Shown here: positions 22,187 through 34,987 of the stretch, one piece after another
Layout: each line of letters begins with the position of its first letter
How positions within the stretch are numbered: the stretch's first letter is position 1
Assembly (NCBI RefSeq): GCF_029873635.1
Contig: NC_080426.1
Span: 51,536,093-51,600,092 of the forward strand
Direction of reading: 5' to 3'
From: Malania oleifera
Lineage: Eukaryota > Streptophyta > Magnoliopsida > Santalales > Ximeniaceae
Length of the DNA stretch: 64,000 nt
Position numbers and translations under genes: made by a program
The notes under the pieces: model-generated
The model's input: only the letters and a program-made list of their open reading frames with translations
Told to the model about the DNA's origin: nothing
Databases searched by the model: none

Positions 22187-24188
22187 TGTAATGCCCCGAA
22201 CCCATAAACCCGGGTCCGGCACGTTATACCTGATCAAATCCTGACATTCCATACATATGCAGCGGAAAACATAAACATAATCTCCATATAACATAATACC
22301 ATAAAATCGTAATATACTAGAGTTTTCTATTTTCTATCTATAAATCCATAAAATCCAACCATCACCTGCATTTCCATATATTCATACATCTCCAAAACAT
22401 TTCTGTATGTTCACAACCATTCCATTCTCAACATCCTTAAAACATAAAGACATAAAACATAAACATTTCCATTTCCAAGATAGTATCAACATATACCCTA
22501 TTTCTTATATAGTCCTCAAAAATGCTAAAAATACCCTCAAGCTCCTAAGCCCGATCTCGAGGATGTCCTGAAAGAAATATTCATATTCGTGTGAGACACA
22601 TCTTAGTAAGGGAAGAAACACATATATTAAAATAGCGTGTGGCTAACATGAGGTATATAGATATCATTTTAATACATTCGCAAATCATTGCATAACATTG
22701 AAATCGTTTTCTGAAACTAAACAATCACATGCAAATTTTTACTCATGAGATTACTCAAGAATAGGGGTGATTACCCCCCCCCCCCATACAAGTAGCACCC
22801 CTCTGCTCTAATACGTAGGTAACCCTAAGGTCACAACTAAAGCATACTAGGGCACTTACCTTACTCAGTAAGCCCTCAAGTGTTAGATTAATCTCATACT
22901 CACGCATTCAACAATAGTTTACCAGCAAAGGCTTTAAGGATAGGGAAATCTACCCGCCCATACAAATAGGTTCCCTCTGCCCTAGTACGTTATGCAGCTA
23001 CTGCCACATCTAAAACTGCTAGTGCACTCACCTTTCTCAGCAAACCCTCAGGTGAAGAGTTCGCCTTGCCCAATCATAACATGTTATACGTACATACATA
23101 CTTCTAATATCATAATACACCATTCTTTTCAGTCATTATACATTCATACACATTCATTCATGTTCATAACTTAACTTTACATTTTGTTTCACTTTAAGTG
23201 ACTCTTTCCCATTTGTATCATTCACATTTCACATTTCATTTCATTGCACTGTCATTCCATTGTCATTTCATTGCATAACATTTCATTTTAATACTTCGTA
23301 CTACAGTTGGTCTTTAGCCATCATTTGTTAGTTTCCACATAGAAATGTGCTAGAATCTGCTACAGTTAGTTTCCACATAAAAATGCGCTAGAATCTGCTA
23401 ACATGACTGTCTTTCAGTTGTCTTACATTTACATAGTTGCATTTAACATACATAAGCAACATTGTCCATATCATATTTTATTCATAACACTTTACTTGCT
23501 TAACTTGCATCTCATACATTTAACATATATTTGCACCGAATCTTATACCACACAATTTAACAATACAATTCATATACATTCCTTAAAAATAAGCCAACCA
23601 ACATTTAACATTTATATACTGAAAATACATTTCATTCCTTACTTACTTCCTTAGAAAATTCCTTTTCACTTTCATTCGTTTACTTTCACATATATATAAC
23701 TATATAAACATCCCTAGGCTCAGAAACATAATTTCATAGCTGACATTTTAAACCCACATATAAACATATATACATAAATAACACAAAATCCATTTTTAAT
23801 TCATGAAAAACTTGAGTTAATATATAAATTTTCCCCTTACCTGACTTTCAAACTACGCCTGTAGGATCCCTGAACTGATACCTACAGCGTTCACCTCGAC
23901 CTTGAATCCAAAAATCCTAACTTAATTAAAATAATTTCCAATTAACTTAAATCTTAAAGAAAATACTTATTTACTATTTCCTAGGCTCCAAATAACAACA
24001 TTCCTTAAGAAAATCCTAAAATAAATCACTTACCTTGATTTTGGGATGTTTCCCAAGTCTCACAACCCTACGATAAGCTCCTACAGCTTTGAAGAGAATG
24101 ATCCCACGAACCTCATGGTGGTTCTGGATCATCAAATCGGGTCAAAATTGGCTCGAAATCAAAGAGAGAAGGCTGGAGCTTCTTTTTT

Positions 24189-24190
<2 letters not shown>

Positions 24191-24260
<70 letters not shown>
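24191..24260 (-). repeat. (AG)n microsatellite
   Basis: About 31 AG units followed by AGGAGAGAGAG. In LTR orientation it is a CT tract downstream of the presumed start of transcription, as in the copy at 39521. Confidence 0.95.
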
Positions 24261-24261
<1 letters not shown>

Positions 24262-24307
24262 TTCGAGAATTCACGCTGAAAAATGAAAGAATTTCAATTT
24301 GTAGGTA

Positions 24308-24505
24308 GGGCTTCGTTGACGAGACACGTGGGTTCGTAGACGAGGCACTGTAGAGTCTTCATCGATGAGAAGATACCTTTATTGACGAAATTCAGGGTTT
24401 TCAAAATTCTCTCTCGGGATTTCTTCATTGACGAGAAGCTGACTTCGTTGACGAGTTTTGAAGGACACTCGTCGACGAATACATGACATTCGTCGACGAG
24501 GCCTA
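24308..24505 (-). repeat. U3 array of TCGTTGACGAG / CGTCGACGAG motifs
   Basis: Eight or more copies of TTCGTTGACGAG, TCATCGATGAG, CTCGTCGACGAA and similar are spaced about 20-35 bp apart. The palindromic core CGTCGACG is visible at about 24472 and 24492. The array lies upstream of the CT tract in LTR orientation. Confidence 0.75.
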
Positions 24506-24606
24506 TTATTTTCTTCTAATTTCTTTCCTTTTTTCTTCATTATCCATTAATCCATTTCATTTATCATATTTTCTAATTATTTAAATTCCCGGGTCATTAC
24601 ATATAG

Positions 24607-24857
24607 CCTTCGGAATATCGTAATGGAGAAGTTTGCATTCGAGAAGTTTCCATTCGAGATAATCTTCCATAAATCCAAGTCGTATGATTGAATGAAGACG
24701 ATCATTCGATTTTTCCACGAGAGTTAGTTTGCGCCTTTAAACCTCGGTGGTTAATATATGGATCATCTTAGGGAAGAAGAGGTGTTCCATATATGTTGTT
24801 GATCTTTTCGCTCTGGAATTTACTCTGATAACTCAAATGCTTTGCTCTGATACCACT
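24607..24857 (-). other. Leader of the gag-bearing family G element with tRNA-Met primer-binding site
   Basis: GCTCTGATACCA at 24844-24855 is the complement of TGGTATCAGAGC, the site that pairs with the 3' end of plant initiator tRNA-Met. Two bases separate it from the LTR edge. The leader then runs minus-ward to the solo-LTR insertion at 24601. It fixes the orientation of the element and identifies 24858 as the inner edge of its 5' LTR. Confidence 0.8.
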
Positions 24858-26032
24858 TGTTGGTCCTAGAGTCAAGTCTAGAGGGGGGTGAATGGACTCT
24901 TTTGAGTATTTTTTATTTTCTGTACAAAATATAAAACTTGGCAAGATACAAGCAATTATATCACAATATGTAAAATATAAATCATGCACAAGACATAAAA
25001 TAAAAGAGTAGGGAAGAAAATCTCGACAAACAATTTTAATGTCGTTCAGCCTCTTACCTATGTCGACGTCTTGAGATACACTCAAGGATTCCACAATCCA
25101 CTATAAGCCTCTTTCACCAGTGAAGAAGCCTTTACAAATGGGGATTTGAATTTTCTAGTCGTTATATACCTAGAAATTTGAAATCCCAAAAGGTCTAGTC
25201 AAATGGGACAGGGTACAATCGATTGGCCCTAAGGCGATTTCAAATTTCGCAAGAAACTGTCTGCTGGGCCTGATGATCCGGTCGAATGGGCTTAAGGCCG
25301 GTTGACTGGGCATTGAACATTCAAACTGGCGCCGATTGGCTAGGCCTTCTAATTATATCCATTACGCATGCTTTGGTTGACTGGGCATAACAAACCTTGA
25401 ATGGCCAGTCGGCTGGGCCATATAAAATTACATTTTTGGCCTTCTACACATGCCGGTTGACTAGCCTCAAAAGGATTTTAAAGTAGCGGTCGGCTAGACC
25501 TTAATATAATTGCCCATTTGCACACATTGGTCGACTAGGCCTGGAAGGTTTTAAGAGACCGGTCGGTTGGGGCCTTTGCAAGTTTGGCCATGTGCACGCT
25601 CCGGTCAACTAGGCTGGTATGGCTAGTCAACTAGGCCCTTTTAAAAATTAAGTTTTGCCTTTTTTTAAGTTCAAACTCATTTCAAAACCTTTGTATAAGT
25701 TAAGCATTTTATGAAAAAGGTTTTTCATGAAACTTGGAGTCCTATGGTCAATCTAAGGTCATTAATGAACTTCAAATTAAACCATATAAAATGCATGCAC
25801 ATTCAACCCTAATTACTATTACAGTTAAAAAATAAACAAAATCTTCATACTTTTGCTCCTTTGCAATCCTATGGATTACGCCGAGGTGTGATCTATTAGG
25901 TGCTTTCATAGCTTCCATATTGCATCATCATCTGTGCCTTCTGCATCATGAATCTGTTCAAAGACTAAACACACAAATGAGGTGTTTTGGTTTGTCATAA
26001 TCAAAACATGGATTGGACTCAAAAAGTCAACA
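24858..26032 (-). repeat. 5' LTR of the gag-bearing family G element (1175 bp), mosaic
   Basis: It starts TGTTGGTCCTAGAGTC and ends AAAAGTCAACA. The first ~280 bp match the LTR at 6517. The rest (motif array, end sequence) resembles the LTRs at 8441 and 15467. At about 25140 the sequence jumps from GAAGCCTTTACAAATGGGGA to promoter-proximal sequence, so several hundred bases of the usual LTR are missing. The next bases are GTGGG, and no matching duplication was found at any candidate left end. Confidence 0.72.
25165..25640 (-). repeat. U3 array of CCGGTTGACTGGGC-type motifs
   Basis: More than ten variants, for example GCCGGTTGACTGGGC, GGCCAGTCGGCTGGGCC, TTGGTCGACTAGGCC and CCGGTCAACTAGG. The composition is close to that of the array at 12345. 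Confidence 0.7.
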
Positions 26033-27028
26033 GTGGGGGATCCACTGCAATAGATGAAGTAGCAAGTAGCAAAGGAAATGAAGGACAAGGGGGTTTCAAG
26101 GTTGCAAAAACACATACTTATTCATACATGCTTGCCTAAAGGGTATTGATGGTATTGTACAAGTCAACTTGGATCTCTAAAATAGTAGGGGAAGTAATGC
26201 AATAGTGGTGATAAGTTCTAGGAGCATCCATTAGGTGGAGCATCCATTATTTTTCTTCTACTACTAGATGTAGCATGGTGCCACATTGCATCATATGTTA
26301 ACTTGTCAGAATACATTCTCTTGAGAGGAACTGATGCTCATAGGCATGGATAAGAAGGATGTGTAATCATGTGAACTCATGCTCTGTAATGTTATATGTG
26401 AAATGAATGCATCCTTGTTTTATTAAAACTTTGTGTATGATAAATTGTCTTAAGAGTTAAATTGCTAGATTTTGGTGTAAATACAGGTAGCCATCATTTG
26501 GTTGACTAGTGAATCCTTAAAGAACCTTATGGAATTATGTTTTCACTTGTTAACCGTTGAGCCTAAACATGCAAACTAATTTCTTCTTAAGTCAATAAAC
26601 TAGAACAACCTTAAGTTTGGAGCCCTTATTAAATGAAAATTCAATTGAGACATTGGCAGATGTCAAAATGAAGGTAGGTTATCTTTCAACTATCTTGTTA
26701 AATATGAATATGATCCTCTGTTAAGCCCAATTAAGCCATACATTTATTTCTTCATGACTTGTTATAAGATCACCCCCACACTGAGGTAGTTCCGTGGGTA
26801 TGGAGGAGAAAATGAGTAAAAATGAAAAGTCAAAAAAAAAAAATCAAAAGAAGATCAAAACCAATTTAAAAGAGTGAAGCAAAATGCAAAAAAATTGTTA
26901 GGGGAATATTGAAAAATAATGACGGTAAAACCCTCTAACGGTGATCTGTTTACTAATTCAAAACCTCAACTAAAAAGAAATTTGAGCCTTACAATCCTTT
27001 CCTTCTATAGCCCGTTATCTAAGCCTGC
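26033..27028. other. Unassigned DNA between two elements
   Basis: No coding frame or LTR edge was recognised. CACTGAGGTAGTTCCGTGGG near 26777, followed by an A-rich stretch, resembles sequence near the ends of other plant retroelements but is not placed. The bases ATTAC at 27029-27033 are the left target duplication of the gypsy element. Confidence 0.4.
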
Positions 27029-27033
27029 ATTAC

Positions 27034-27046
27034 TGTGATGCCTTGT

Positions 27047-27110
<64 letters not shown>

Positions 27111-27565
27111 AAATACCTTTGTTACCATCATAATAATTAACAAAGTCTATCCAGACCCAAGGTGGGGTACAGGGGATACACCTGTCCAAATTCATATTTT
27201 ATCTATGCAGCGGAAAACATAACACAACCAAAATTTAAATACAATACCAGGGTACTACAGTCTTCCAAATATATACATACCAACCCCCGAAAATCATCAA
27301 ATCCTCCAAGTTTGCACATATATTTACCTAGTCCCAAAATAAGAACATACTCTGACTAATAATAATCTACTCCTCCTCTATCTTGGAGCTCAATCCGCCT
27401 GACGTCATGGATTTCCTAAAATGTTTAAAATCTATGGGTTAAGACACCTCTCAGTAAGTAGGAATAAATTATTATCAGTATGTGGAAAATGAGTTTCAGT
27501 GTATTACATCATGTTCATAAAAATATTAATTTAACTGAGGAATCATGGAAAACTATACTCATATC

Positions 27566-27644
<79 letters not shown>

Positions 27645-29230
27645 TTGTAACCATATACTTTTCTAAAAAATATAATCATTCTCAATAAATATCTCTGCGT
27701 ACAAAAATATTATATCTGTCAAAGTACAATCATATGAGTGTATCATGTCTATAATAAGGTATACATTCATATCATCGTCATGTATTCACCCCACATGACC
27801 GGGTTGTGCAACCTGAAGGCAGGACCTAATTGTGGCTGGCCTACCAGGTTAGATCAAAATACCTCATTTGTAATACGATTAACCCATCGTAGCCTGGTTC
27901 GGACCTAGGAGCAGTCAATATCTCTTTGAAGGTTCAACCGACTTCCATTACCATCACGCTCCCCAAGTTGTGTGGTTGTACTAACTCATTCACTAGCAAC
28001 GTTACCGTGCCCTCATATCAATTATCAACCGGGTTCTCATTTCCATCACTCATTATACATATAAATCCATTTCCAAAATTTTCATTTCTCATAAGCATGC
28101 TCAAGCTCATGAGTATCCATGCGTATATACCACATCTCGTCTATAACTCATGGTTGTTCATCAAAGCCCATAAGTATCCATGTGTTTGTACCACATCTCG
28201 TCTGTAACTCATGGTTGTTCACCATATCTATTAGTATAAAATCATCATAATCATCATATCTGTATATATCATATATCATCATATCATATCTATTAAAAAC
28301 ATGTTTGTGTAAATCTCATTTCATCATATCTGTGTAAGACATATCTGTTCATATCTCATATCAAAATAACTATTTATATCTCTACATAAGCCATATTACA
28401 TCATATAATATATTCATCAATTTATTTTTCAGTAATCAAAATCATTTCTCATGCCACACAAATTTTCAGTAATATATAACTATATAATGATTGTCCAATA
28501 AAATATTAAATAGTTCCAAAACTATTATTTCATATATGCTTGATAAGTCAAAAAATTCACATATAATATTTTCACATCATATTTCGATTTAATCAATTAG
28601 ACTTCTCAAGAGTCCTGACATAATTTATTTCCCTTACCTGATTCCTGGAGATATGCCCGCAGGGATCCTACTGTAATGTTTGCGGCGTTCGCACAAATTT
28701 CTGTATTAACACGCCCTAGTTTAGTTAGCTCGACCTCGGAATAATTACTATGCTAACATCCCTAGGCTCACACACACTCGTTAACCAATTAAATTCTAAA
28801 GAAAACACGAGTATGATCCACCTTCCATATTTAAATTTAATTTCTAACATATTTAAAAACACCAATATGATCAAATCCCCGAAATTTAATCTAATTCCAA
28901 AATATTCCCAGAAATCTAATTTAATCAAATCCCAACAATTTAACTTAATTCAAAAATATTCCCCAGAAATTCTATTTAATCAAATTCCTGTAGTTTAACT
29001 TAATCCCATAAATATTTCCAAAAATCTAATATAATCCAATCCCGTAGTTTAATTTAATCCCAAGAATATCCCCAAAAATCTAATATAATCAAATACTACA
29101 ATTTAATTAGTTGAATTTTTAAAATAACAAACATAATTTGTATTCCTCACCATAGCCTTGGAGTGGTGCCTAAGACCCCCAAATCAAAAATCTGCTCTGA
29201 GTAACTTGCTCAGAATCGAAGCTAAGACCT
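27034..29230 (-). repeat. 3' LTR of the gypsy element, outer part
   Basis: It starts TGTGATGCC with a (TA)n run at 27051-27107 and a (CA)n(TA)n run at 27570-27644, the same order as in 47390-50023. It includes the GGGTTGTGCAACCTGAAGGC module (27801-27820) and ends at GCTAAGACCT, where the nested element begins. Confidence 0.9.
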
Positions 29231-30086
29231 TATTAGCCTTGGTATATTCCTAAGAGGAGGGGGAGTGAGAGGTGCAATCCTTGGCTACACCAATACAAGG
29301 ATTCCACTAATGGCTCACTTCACAGGTGGAGCGGCACCGGTTACAACTAGGTCAATTCAAGGGGCTGACCTAAACCAACACACCTTACCAGGATGACGCA
29401 CCTAACTTTCCTAACGAAGTCTAAGCTAGTCCGGGACTATTCAACAGAGCTAGTCTCCCTATTCAAGCCCGTGCCTAGAATACAACAAATGTGTAATACT
29501 AGTTTGCATACATGGAAATATGCTTCTTACACTAAGCAAATTATGTACCTCAATATGAACAAGTAATAATCAATCCACACCAAACATGTAAGAACTGTAA
29601 GCTCAGTGGTGTATATGTGCAATCTACACTTAATATAAAGATTATACTCAATCAAGCACAAGAGTGTTCAAGAAAGCTAATCTTGGAAAACAAAGTATAT
29701 GAAATCTCAATGTCAAATTAGTGTTTCAAAGATGCTAGTAATATTATTCAAACGAACTCAAAAATATTTTCTCAAATTGTATCAAGCACAAGAATTGTTT
29801 GAAAACAAGCTTTATAAAATATTTTGCACACAAAAATAATTACTTAAGGAATCTTGCAATAGCCAAACTCTCAACAAAAATCAGATAATACAAATATCAA
29901 TGAAAGTATAGGGCTATTGGGATAAAGCACTAATAATCTAAACACTCTCTCTAGGCTTGGATGTTCAAAGAAAATGAAGTAGAGGAGTATTTGGGATAGT
30001 ATTTGGCAAAATAGGCTTCTTAAATTTGAGAGCATTTTTCATTAATGATCTTGCTAATCTCTGTCTAATTTTTGCAAATGAGCCCC

Positions 30087-30121
30087 TATATATAGAAGTT
30101 GGGCAAATTATGACCGTTTAG
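30087..30121 (-). promoter_or_regulatory. TATA box plus MSA-like element
   Basis: On the minus strand CTAAACGGTCA (30111-30121) stands 16 bp upstream of TATATATA (30087-30094). It keeps the AACGG core but deviates from the consensus at one flanking base. Confidence 0.55.
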
Positions 30122-30221
30122 GACATGCAAGGTATTATTAGGATTGTTTAAAAACATTTAAGCATAATTAACCCTATTTAAAAATTTAACCACGGTAAAA
30201 ATATTGGGGCAACCAGAGAGC

Positions 30222-30610
30222 ACCAGTCGACCGAAGTAAGTTCGGTTGACCGAGTTGTGCATAGTTCGATCGACTGGGTACAACTTAAACTACAAGTTTG
30301 GTTGACCAATCATGGAGGTTCCAGGGTGATTTTCCTATTTAACATGGTTCGGTCAACCAAGAACCTTTTGAACTATCTAGTTTGGTCGACCAGATCGTTG
30401 AGTTCTCACATGTGGGAACTCGGTTGACCAGGTGGTTGGTATGCAATTTTGGCACGGTTGACTAGATGGTCAAAGTGTAAACTCCTAGAGAGTTCGGTCG
30501 ACTAGGTGATAATGAACTGAGTAAGTTTAGTCAACCGAGCAGTGGTCAAACTGTTGACCCGATCCTGAATTGGTCGACCGGGAGAATTTGTACTTGAGTA
30601 GTACGATCAA
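30222..30610 (-). repeat. U3 array of GGTCGACC-type motifs
   Basis: About thirteen units, including CAGTCGACCGAAG, GTTCGGTTGACCGAG, GTTCGGTCAACCAAG, TTTGGTCGACCAGA and ATTGGTCGACCGGG. Spacing varies between about 15 and 50 bp. TTGACC and TCAACC variants are frequent. Confidence 0.78.
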
Positions 30611-30675
30611 CTGAACATGCAACTTAATTGCATTTCAGCTCTATTTAATTATATAATCACCCTTTCCATTTGACC

Positions 30676-30706
<31 letters not shown>

Positions 30707-31094
30707 TGTATGAGTGTCCTAGGGTCATTCTAGGTTTTTTTAGGACACCAAAAAAATTCGGCGTCGGTTGACCTAAGGGTGCCCCCTATGGTCCTTATAA
30801 GGTTATGATTTTGTGTAGGGACCTAGAGTTGTTCTAAGGTCTTTGAGCTTTGTAGTTCTACATGCATGATATGCACCAATTATTATAGACCATTCCTACT
30901 TAATTATTACAGACCCGAACTAAAATTAATATAAATTATTACAATGAATATTCAACTAGAGTCTTCATTTTACTCCAGGTCTCCGAGTGCCATCATATGA
31001 TATTGCTAAAATAAACTTGCACATCAACTCAGCAGATATTAAATACTAGAGTATTTGTTATAATCAAAACAGGGTATGTCCCATAAGGTTAATA

Positions 31095-31144
31095 ATCTCC
31101 CCCTTTTTTATGATGACAAATATTTGCTTACTTCTCCCCCTTTT
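31095..31144 (-). other. Two polypurine-tract motifs of the nested family G element
   Basis: ATCTCCCCCTTTTTT (31095-31109) abuts the LTR and is the reverse of a polypurine tract. TTCTCCCCCTTTT (31132-31144), followed by GGAAACATCAAAAAGG, is a second run only about 22 bp further in. The same pair, with other spacing, is seen in other copies. Confidence 0.65.
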
Positions 31145-32767
31145 GGAAACATCAAAAAGGGCCTAAATAAACATTTAAGCATATAGGCAAATAATCATCT
31201 GAATACAAGATATGTTTGGGAAAATATTTTTAAAAAATTCAGCAGCATGGCGTTTGAAAACAGAACATTTTTCCTAAAAATACCTGTATACAAAAGACCT
31301 GATTAAGTAATATATTTACAAGATATCCACAACTACTTACTCAAACAATTCATTATCCTCAAAAATATAAATATAACTATCAATCATGCAAGAGATATGA
31401 TAGTCATGCATTTTATAGCACAAACAAATTCATATAGTATATAAAATAATGACAAATTTAGCAATTTAGCACACAAACTATATAACTGGTTATTAAAATG
31501 ATTTAAATGACATGAAAATGAGGTTAGACCAGAAGCATACACAAACCATTGCCATTGAAACATATCATAAGACCTGTGGAAGATTTGAATTAAAGGCACA
31601 CGACAAATGATACCAAAAATAAAGTTTGAGCATAAACACAGTTTAAGTAGTTCGCATGCATTTTCATATGAAATTACCGAACCAATTATGTGACTTTAAA
31701 ACATATATGTACATAATAATAATGAGGCAAGAGAAAAAGTTTGAGTTTTAAAAATAGTTCTTACCATAAAGTATTACAATAAATATATATGTATATAAAT
31801 ATATATATATTTATATATATCTCCCTTGTTATATTTGCTTAAAGTACTGGGGGTTGCTTGACAAAAACAATTTAAAAATCATGTAAGCAAGCAACATTTT
31901 TTTAGTTTGTTAAATAAGCACACAAAATGAAATATAACGAGAAAACTACAACCAGGATGATCTTAAAGATTTAATAATTATATGCAAAATCATATGGCAA
32001 ACACAAACAACTTGTGGCAAAATAATAAATATCAACTTAAGATTTTCACAAAGATCATTTCATTTAAGCCTCAAAAGTTTGTGAGCATAATATGATAGAC
32101 ATTTTAATTTAAGATGCTCTCCCTATCGATTTGAATTATAGTTTAGATGCAACAAACTACTTATACCGGATAGAGAATTATTTCATTATGCCAAGTAGTA
32201 TAAGCCATCAATCTAAATCTTTAAAATCAACTATACTGAGTATTTGTCAATTGCATTTATCACTTGATTAGTATAGTTGTCCTTATAAATCATAGATGCA
32301 TCAGAGAGTATATATTGAGGCGTGCTATAATGTTCATGACCCAAGAACATTCCATATCAAATCATAAGCCTTTAAGCTCTGGATATAATGTTTAGGGTAT
32401 TCTTAAGAGCCTTGATATTCAGTAGATGAAAGTTGATGATTATGTTAGAATGAAGTTTAATTATCTATTTGGTTTCACTCATCCTTTCAAAAATGTTTTA
32501 ATATTAATTTTATCATAATCATCAAGGTTTTGGTTTGGGAAGATTCCTATTGAAATTTCAACAGCATGCCATCTGTAAATCGGACATTTTCCAAATTTTC
32601 ATGCACCAAAACCTGATATAGATTCAAGCAATCAATTCAAAATAGTTCAATTTGAGCATGTGAGAACCTAAAATTCACTATCAGCATGCAATTCTCATCA
32701 ACTGCATCCGCCATGCAGGAGACATTCTATATTAAGCATGCATTTCAGTAGTGTAGTCAACTCAAGA
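31145..32767 (-). other. Internal non-coding part of the nested element, 3' side
   Basis: No open frame of note. The segment 31500-31665 aligns well by eye with 53515-53660 in another family G element, and 32545-32640 with 55330-55430, so this non-coding interior is conserved between copies. The phrase CAGCAGCATG occurs at 31240 and CAACAGCATGCC at 32559. Confidence 0.6.
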
Positions 32768-33064
32768 TATTTTGTTGACCTTATAGGTCACACTTGGTTT
32801 TGATAATGACAAATACTCCTGTATTTAATAAATATCTAGTTTATGTGCAGGTCCATTTTAGTAGATCATTAATGGCACGTGAAAGCTCAAAGCTTGGAGA
32901 CAAATTTATGCTCTTGATTGAAATATTTTTGTAGTTCAATTTGTCTATAATAGTAAGTAGGACTCTGGTTTGTAATAAGCTCACACACATCACATGTATG
33001 ATTTATTACGTAAGCTCAAACAAACCGTAAATGAGAAATGACCTTAGAAAGACCTTAGGATTTT

Positions 33065-33675
33065 CCCTTCAGTCGACCAACACCGAACTTTTTTGGTGTC
33101 TTCAAATTGGACCTCAAGTGACCTTAGGACACACACATTTACGCATATGTTTGTTAGGCACTTTATTAGGGTTTGTATGCTTCAAGATTGGATCGAAATG
33201 CACACATGGTGCACTTTCAGTTGACCAGCACAGTCAGTTCATTTTGGCCTGGTCGATCGAAACCTCCTTGAGTCAACTGATTGACCAAGGCCCCGGTTGA
33301 CCGAACCAAGTAGTTCAAAAAGCCCTGGTCGACCGAAACCTCCCTGGGTCAAAAGTTTGACCATCTGGTCGACTGAAACAGGTTGTTCAAAAAGCCATAG
33401 TCGACCGAAACCTCCCTGGGTCAAAAATTTGATCATCTGGTCGATCAACCCTTTTTGTACTCCAACTACCTGGTCGACTAGAGGGTCCTCGGGAGAAATC
33501 CCAACGGTTTAATCAACCAAACCAGCCAAATTAGAATGGACTGGTTGACCAAACCTCTGAAAATTGAGAAATCGCCCTCTCCTGGTCAACCGAGCCCTTA
33601 GTTCAAAATTTCCCTGGTCAACTGAACTATATAAGACCTGGTCAACCAAAACTACTTTGGTCGACCGAACCTCTT
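33065..33675 (+). repeat. U3 array of CTGGTCGACCGAAACC-type motifs
   Basis: About fifteen units, the clearest at 33325-33345, 33365-33380, 33395-33415, 33468-33482, 33540-33555, 33580-33595 and 33655-33672. The 3' half often continues GAAACCTCC or GAACC, and GTTCAAAA frequently lies between units. Confidence 0.82.
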
Positions 33676-33770
33676 GGGTTACCTTGATTTTTACCACAAT
33701 TAAACATTTTTTAAACAGGACTAAAATATTTGAAACATCATTAAACTTTCTTAATAATACCCAATAGGTT

Positions 33771-33805
33771 CCCAACGGTCAAATATTTTGGTGTGTCTAT
33801 TTATA
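33771..33805 (+). promoter_or_regulatory. MSA-type element plus TATA box in the solo LTR
   Basis: CCCAACGGTCA (33771-33781) fits YCYAACGGYYA exactly. TATTTATA (33798-33805) follows after 16 bp. A near match, CCCAACGGTTT, is also present at 33500-33510 inside the motif array. Confidence 0.62.
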
Positions 33806-34987
33806 CTCTTTCATTTAGTAGAATTAAGCATCGATTAGAAAAAATAGAAAATAAAATTCTCTTTCAAAGAAAAATATTTCTCATTGCTCATATTCTTCCA
33901 AATACACTCTAGCTTACCTTCAAAAGTTGTTAAATCATTTGTAAGTGTTCTTGAGTGTTTAGATTGAAAGGTTTGCACTCTCTTTGCTGTGAGATTGTTT
34001 CATTTTGTTGAGAGCCAAACCTAAAAGGATTCTTAGGGGACTTTGCTGATAAGTTCATCCTAAGAAGACTTTACTAGATCTTCTAAGATTGCATATTCGT
34101 TGCAACGTCTTGAGAAGCTCACATTTGCTTTTTGTTGCAGAATATTTTCCAAATCATTTACAAATATCTATCGCTCTTTATTTTGAAAACCATTTGAGGA
34201 GATATTTTTTTTTGAGGTGAAACATCTTTGTTGCAATATTTATTCACTCATATTTTTGCTAAAAACAAAGATCATATATATTTTGCAAGTCCAAGAATAT
34301 ACATAATTATGTGATTGAGATACTCTACTGATTGACATTCTTGAGGCTTGTTTGATATTCTGTGTAAGCACGTTTGATTGAATATTTTGAAATACACAGA
34401 TTATTATTATTGACACTCTAACGTGCATACTACACTGATAGAATATATATTTGAGAGTTGAACTATTTAGACCACACTGAGCTTACATTTTAAATCATTT
34501 GTGGTGGTTGTGATTGTGCGCATTTGGGGTACAAATCTGCTTTACATGAAAGCACCCTTATACTGTACCTTTTGATTGTATATCTAAAAGATTCCAGGTG
34601 TGGCCTGAGGGGGTGGTAATCGAGTCCGGTAAGGATTGGTGTAAAGGTTGAGGTCAGCCTTGTGTTAATTTGCCCTGGTTTGTATAGGTGCCGCTCCACC
34701 CGTTTAAGCGAGCAAGTTATTGTGATAATCCTTGTGCTAGTTAGCCAAGGTGGGGACGTAGGCAGTTGGCCGAACCTTGATAACATATCTGTGTGTCACC
34801 CATTTCTTTACTGCTTTCTGGTGCTTGTGAAGTTGATTAAACTACTTTATTTAATTTATGATATTACTCGCACTAGATTGACCATAGGATTGTGAACATA
34901 CTGCTGTTAGGAGGAATACCTAGGGGAAAGATTTTAAAAATACCAATTCACCCCTCCTCTTGGGATCACGGTAAAGCTAACATATTT

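Larger units (their letters stand above)
22187..24601 (-). mobile_element. Solo LTR, gypsy-type, 2415 bp, second insertion in the same gag
   Basis: The + strand reads TGTAATGCCCCGAACCC at the left and GGGTCATTACA at the right, imperfect inverted ends. A perfect 5-bp target duplication TATAG flanks it (22182-22186 and 24602-24606). The gag sequence of the host element rejoins across it. It shares the duplicated TATGGGCGG.../AGGGCTTRCTGAG block with 8716-11140 and is the same family, in opposite orientation. An (AG)n run and a CGTCGACG array lie near its right end. Confidence 0.88.
29231..31094 (-). repeat. 3' LTR of the nested family G element (1864 bp)
   Basis: Compared with the 5' LTR it lacks about 200 bp just after the edge (after GAGGAGGGGGAG) and does not have the ~150-bp duplication present there. 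Shared landmarks include CACAAGGATTCCACTAATGG, GTGGAGCGGCACCGGTTACAA and AAGAACTGTAAGCTCAGTGG. It ends CCCATAAGGTTAATA next to the polypurine tract. Confidence 0.85.
32773..34982 (+). mobile_element. Solo LTR of family G, 2210 bp, plus orientation
   Basis: It begins TGTTGACC and ends GCTAACA and is flanked by a perfect 5-bp duplication TATTT (32768-32772 and 34983-34987). It is the only family G LTR here in plus orientation and shows all landmarks reversed: motif array, MSA site, TATA box, CACCCGTTTAAGCGAGCAAG and, at the end, AATTCACCCCTCCTCTTGGG. No primer site or polypurine tract adjoins it, so it arose by LTR-LTR recombination or an equivalent loss. Confidence 0.9.

Noticed and set aside
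24046-24279. Open frame with a long Arg-Glu repeat
   Set aside because: It is simply the (AG)n microsatellite read as codons; the same holds for 39424-39666.
6517-26032. One giant element with LTRs at 6517-7966 and 24858-26032
   Set aside because: The LTRs agree only over the first ~290 bp, have different ends (GGCTAACA against GTCAACA), and the flanks ATTAG and GTGGG do not match.
15467-26032. LTRs at 15467-17781 and 24858-26032 as a pair
   Set aside because: They are adjacent to the same interior and oriented correctly, but too different in their R/U5 parts to be a pair without recombination; left open.
33065-33675. CRISPR-like array suggested by repeated GGTCGACC motifs with unique sequence between
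   Set aside because: Repeats are short, variable and unevenly spaced (about 15-70 bp), the DNA is eukaryotic, and the array lies inside an LTR with a promoter.
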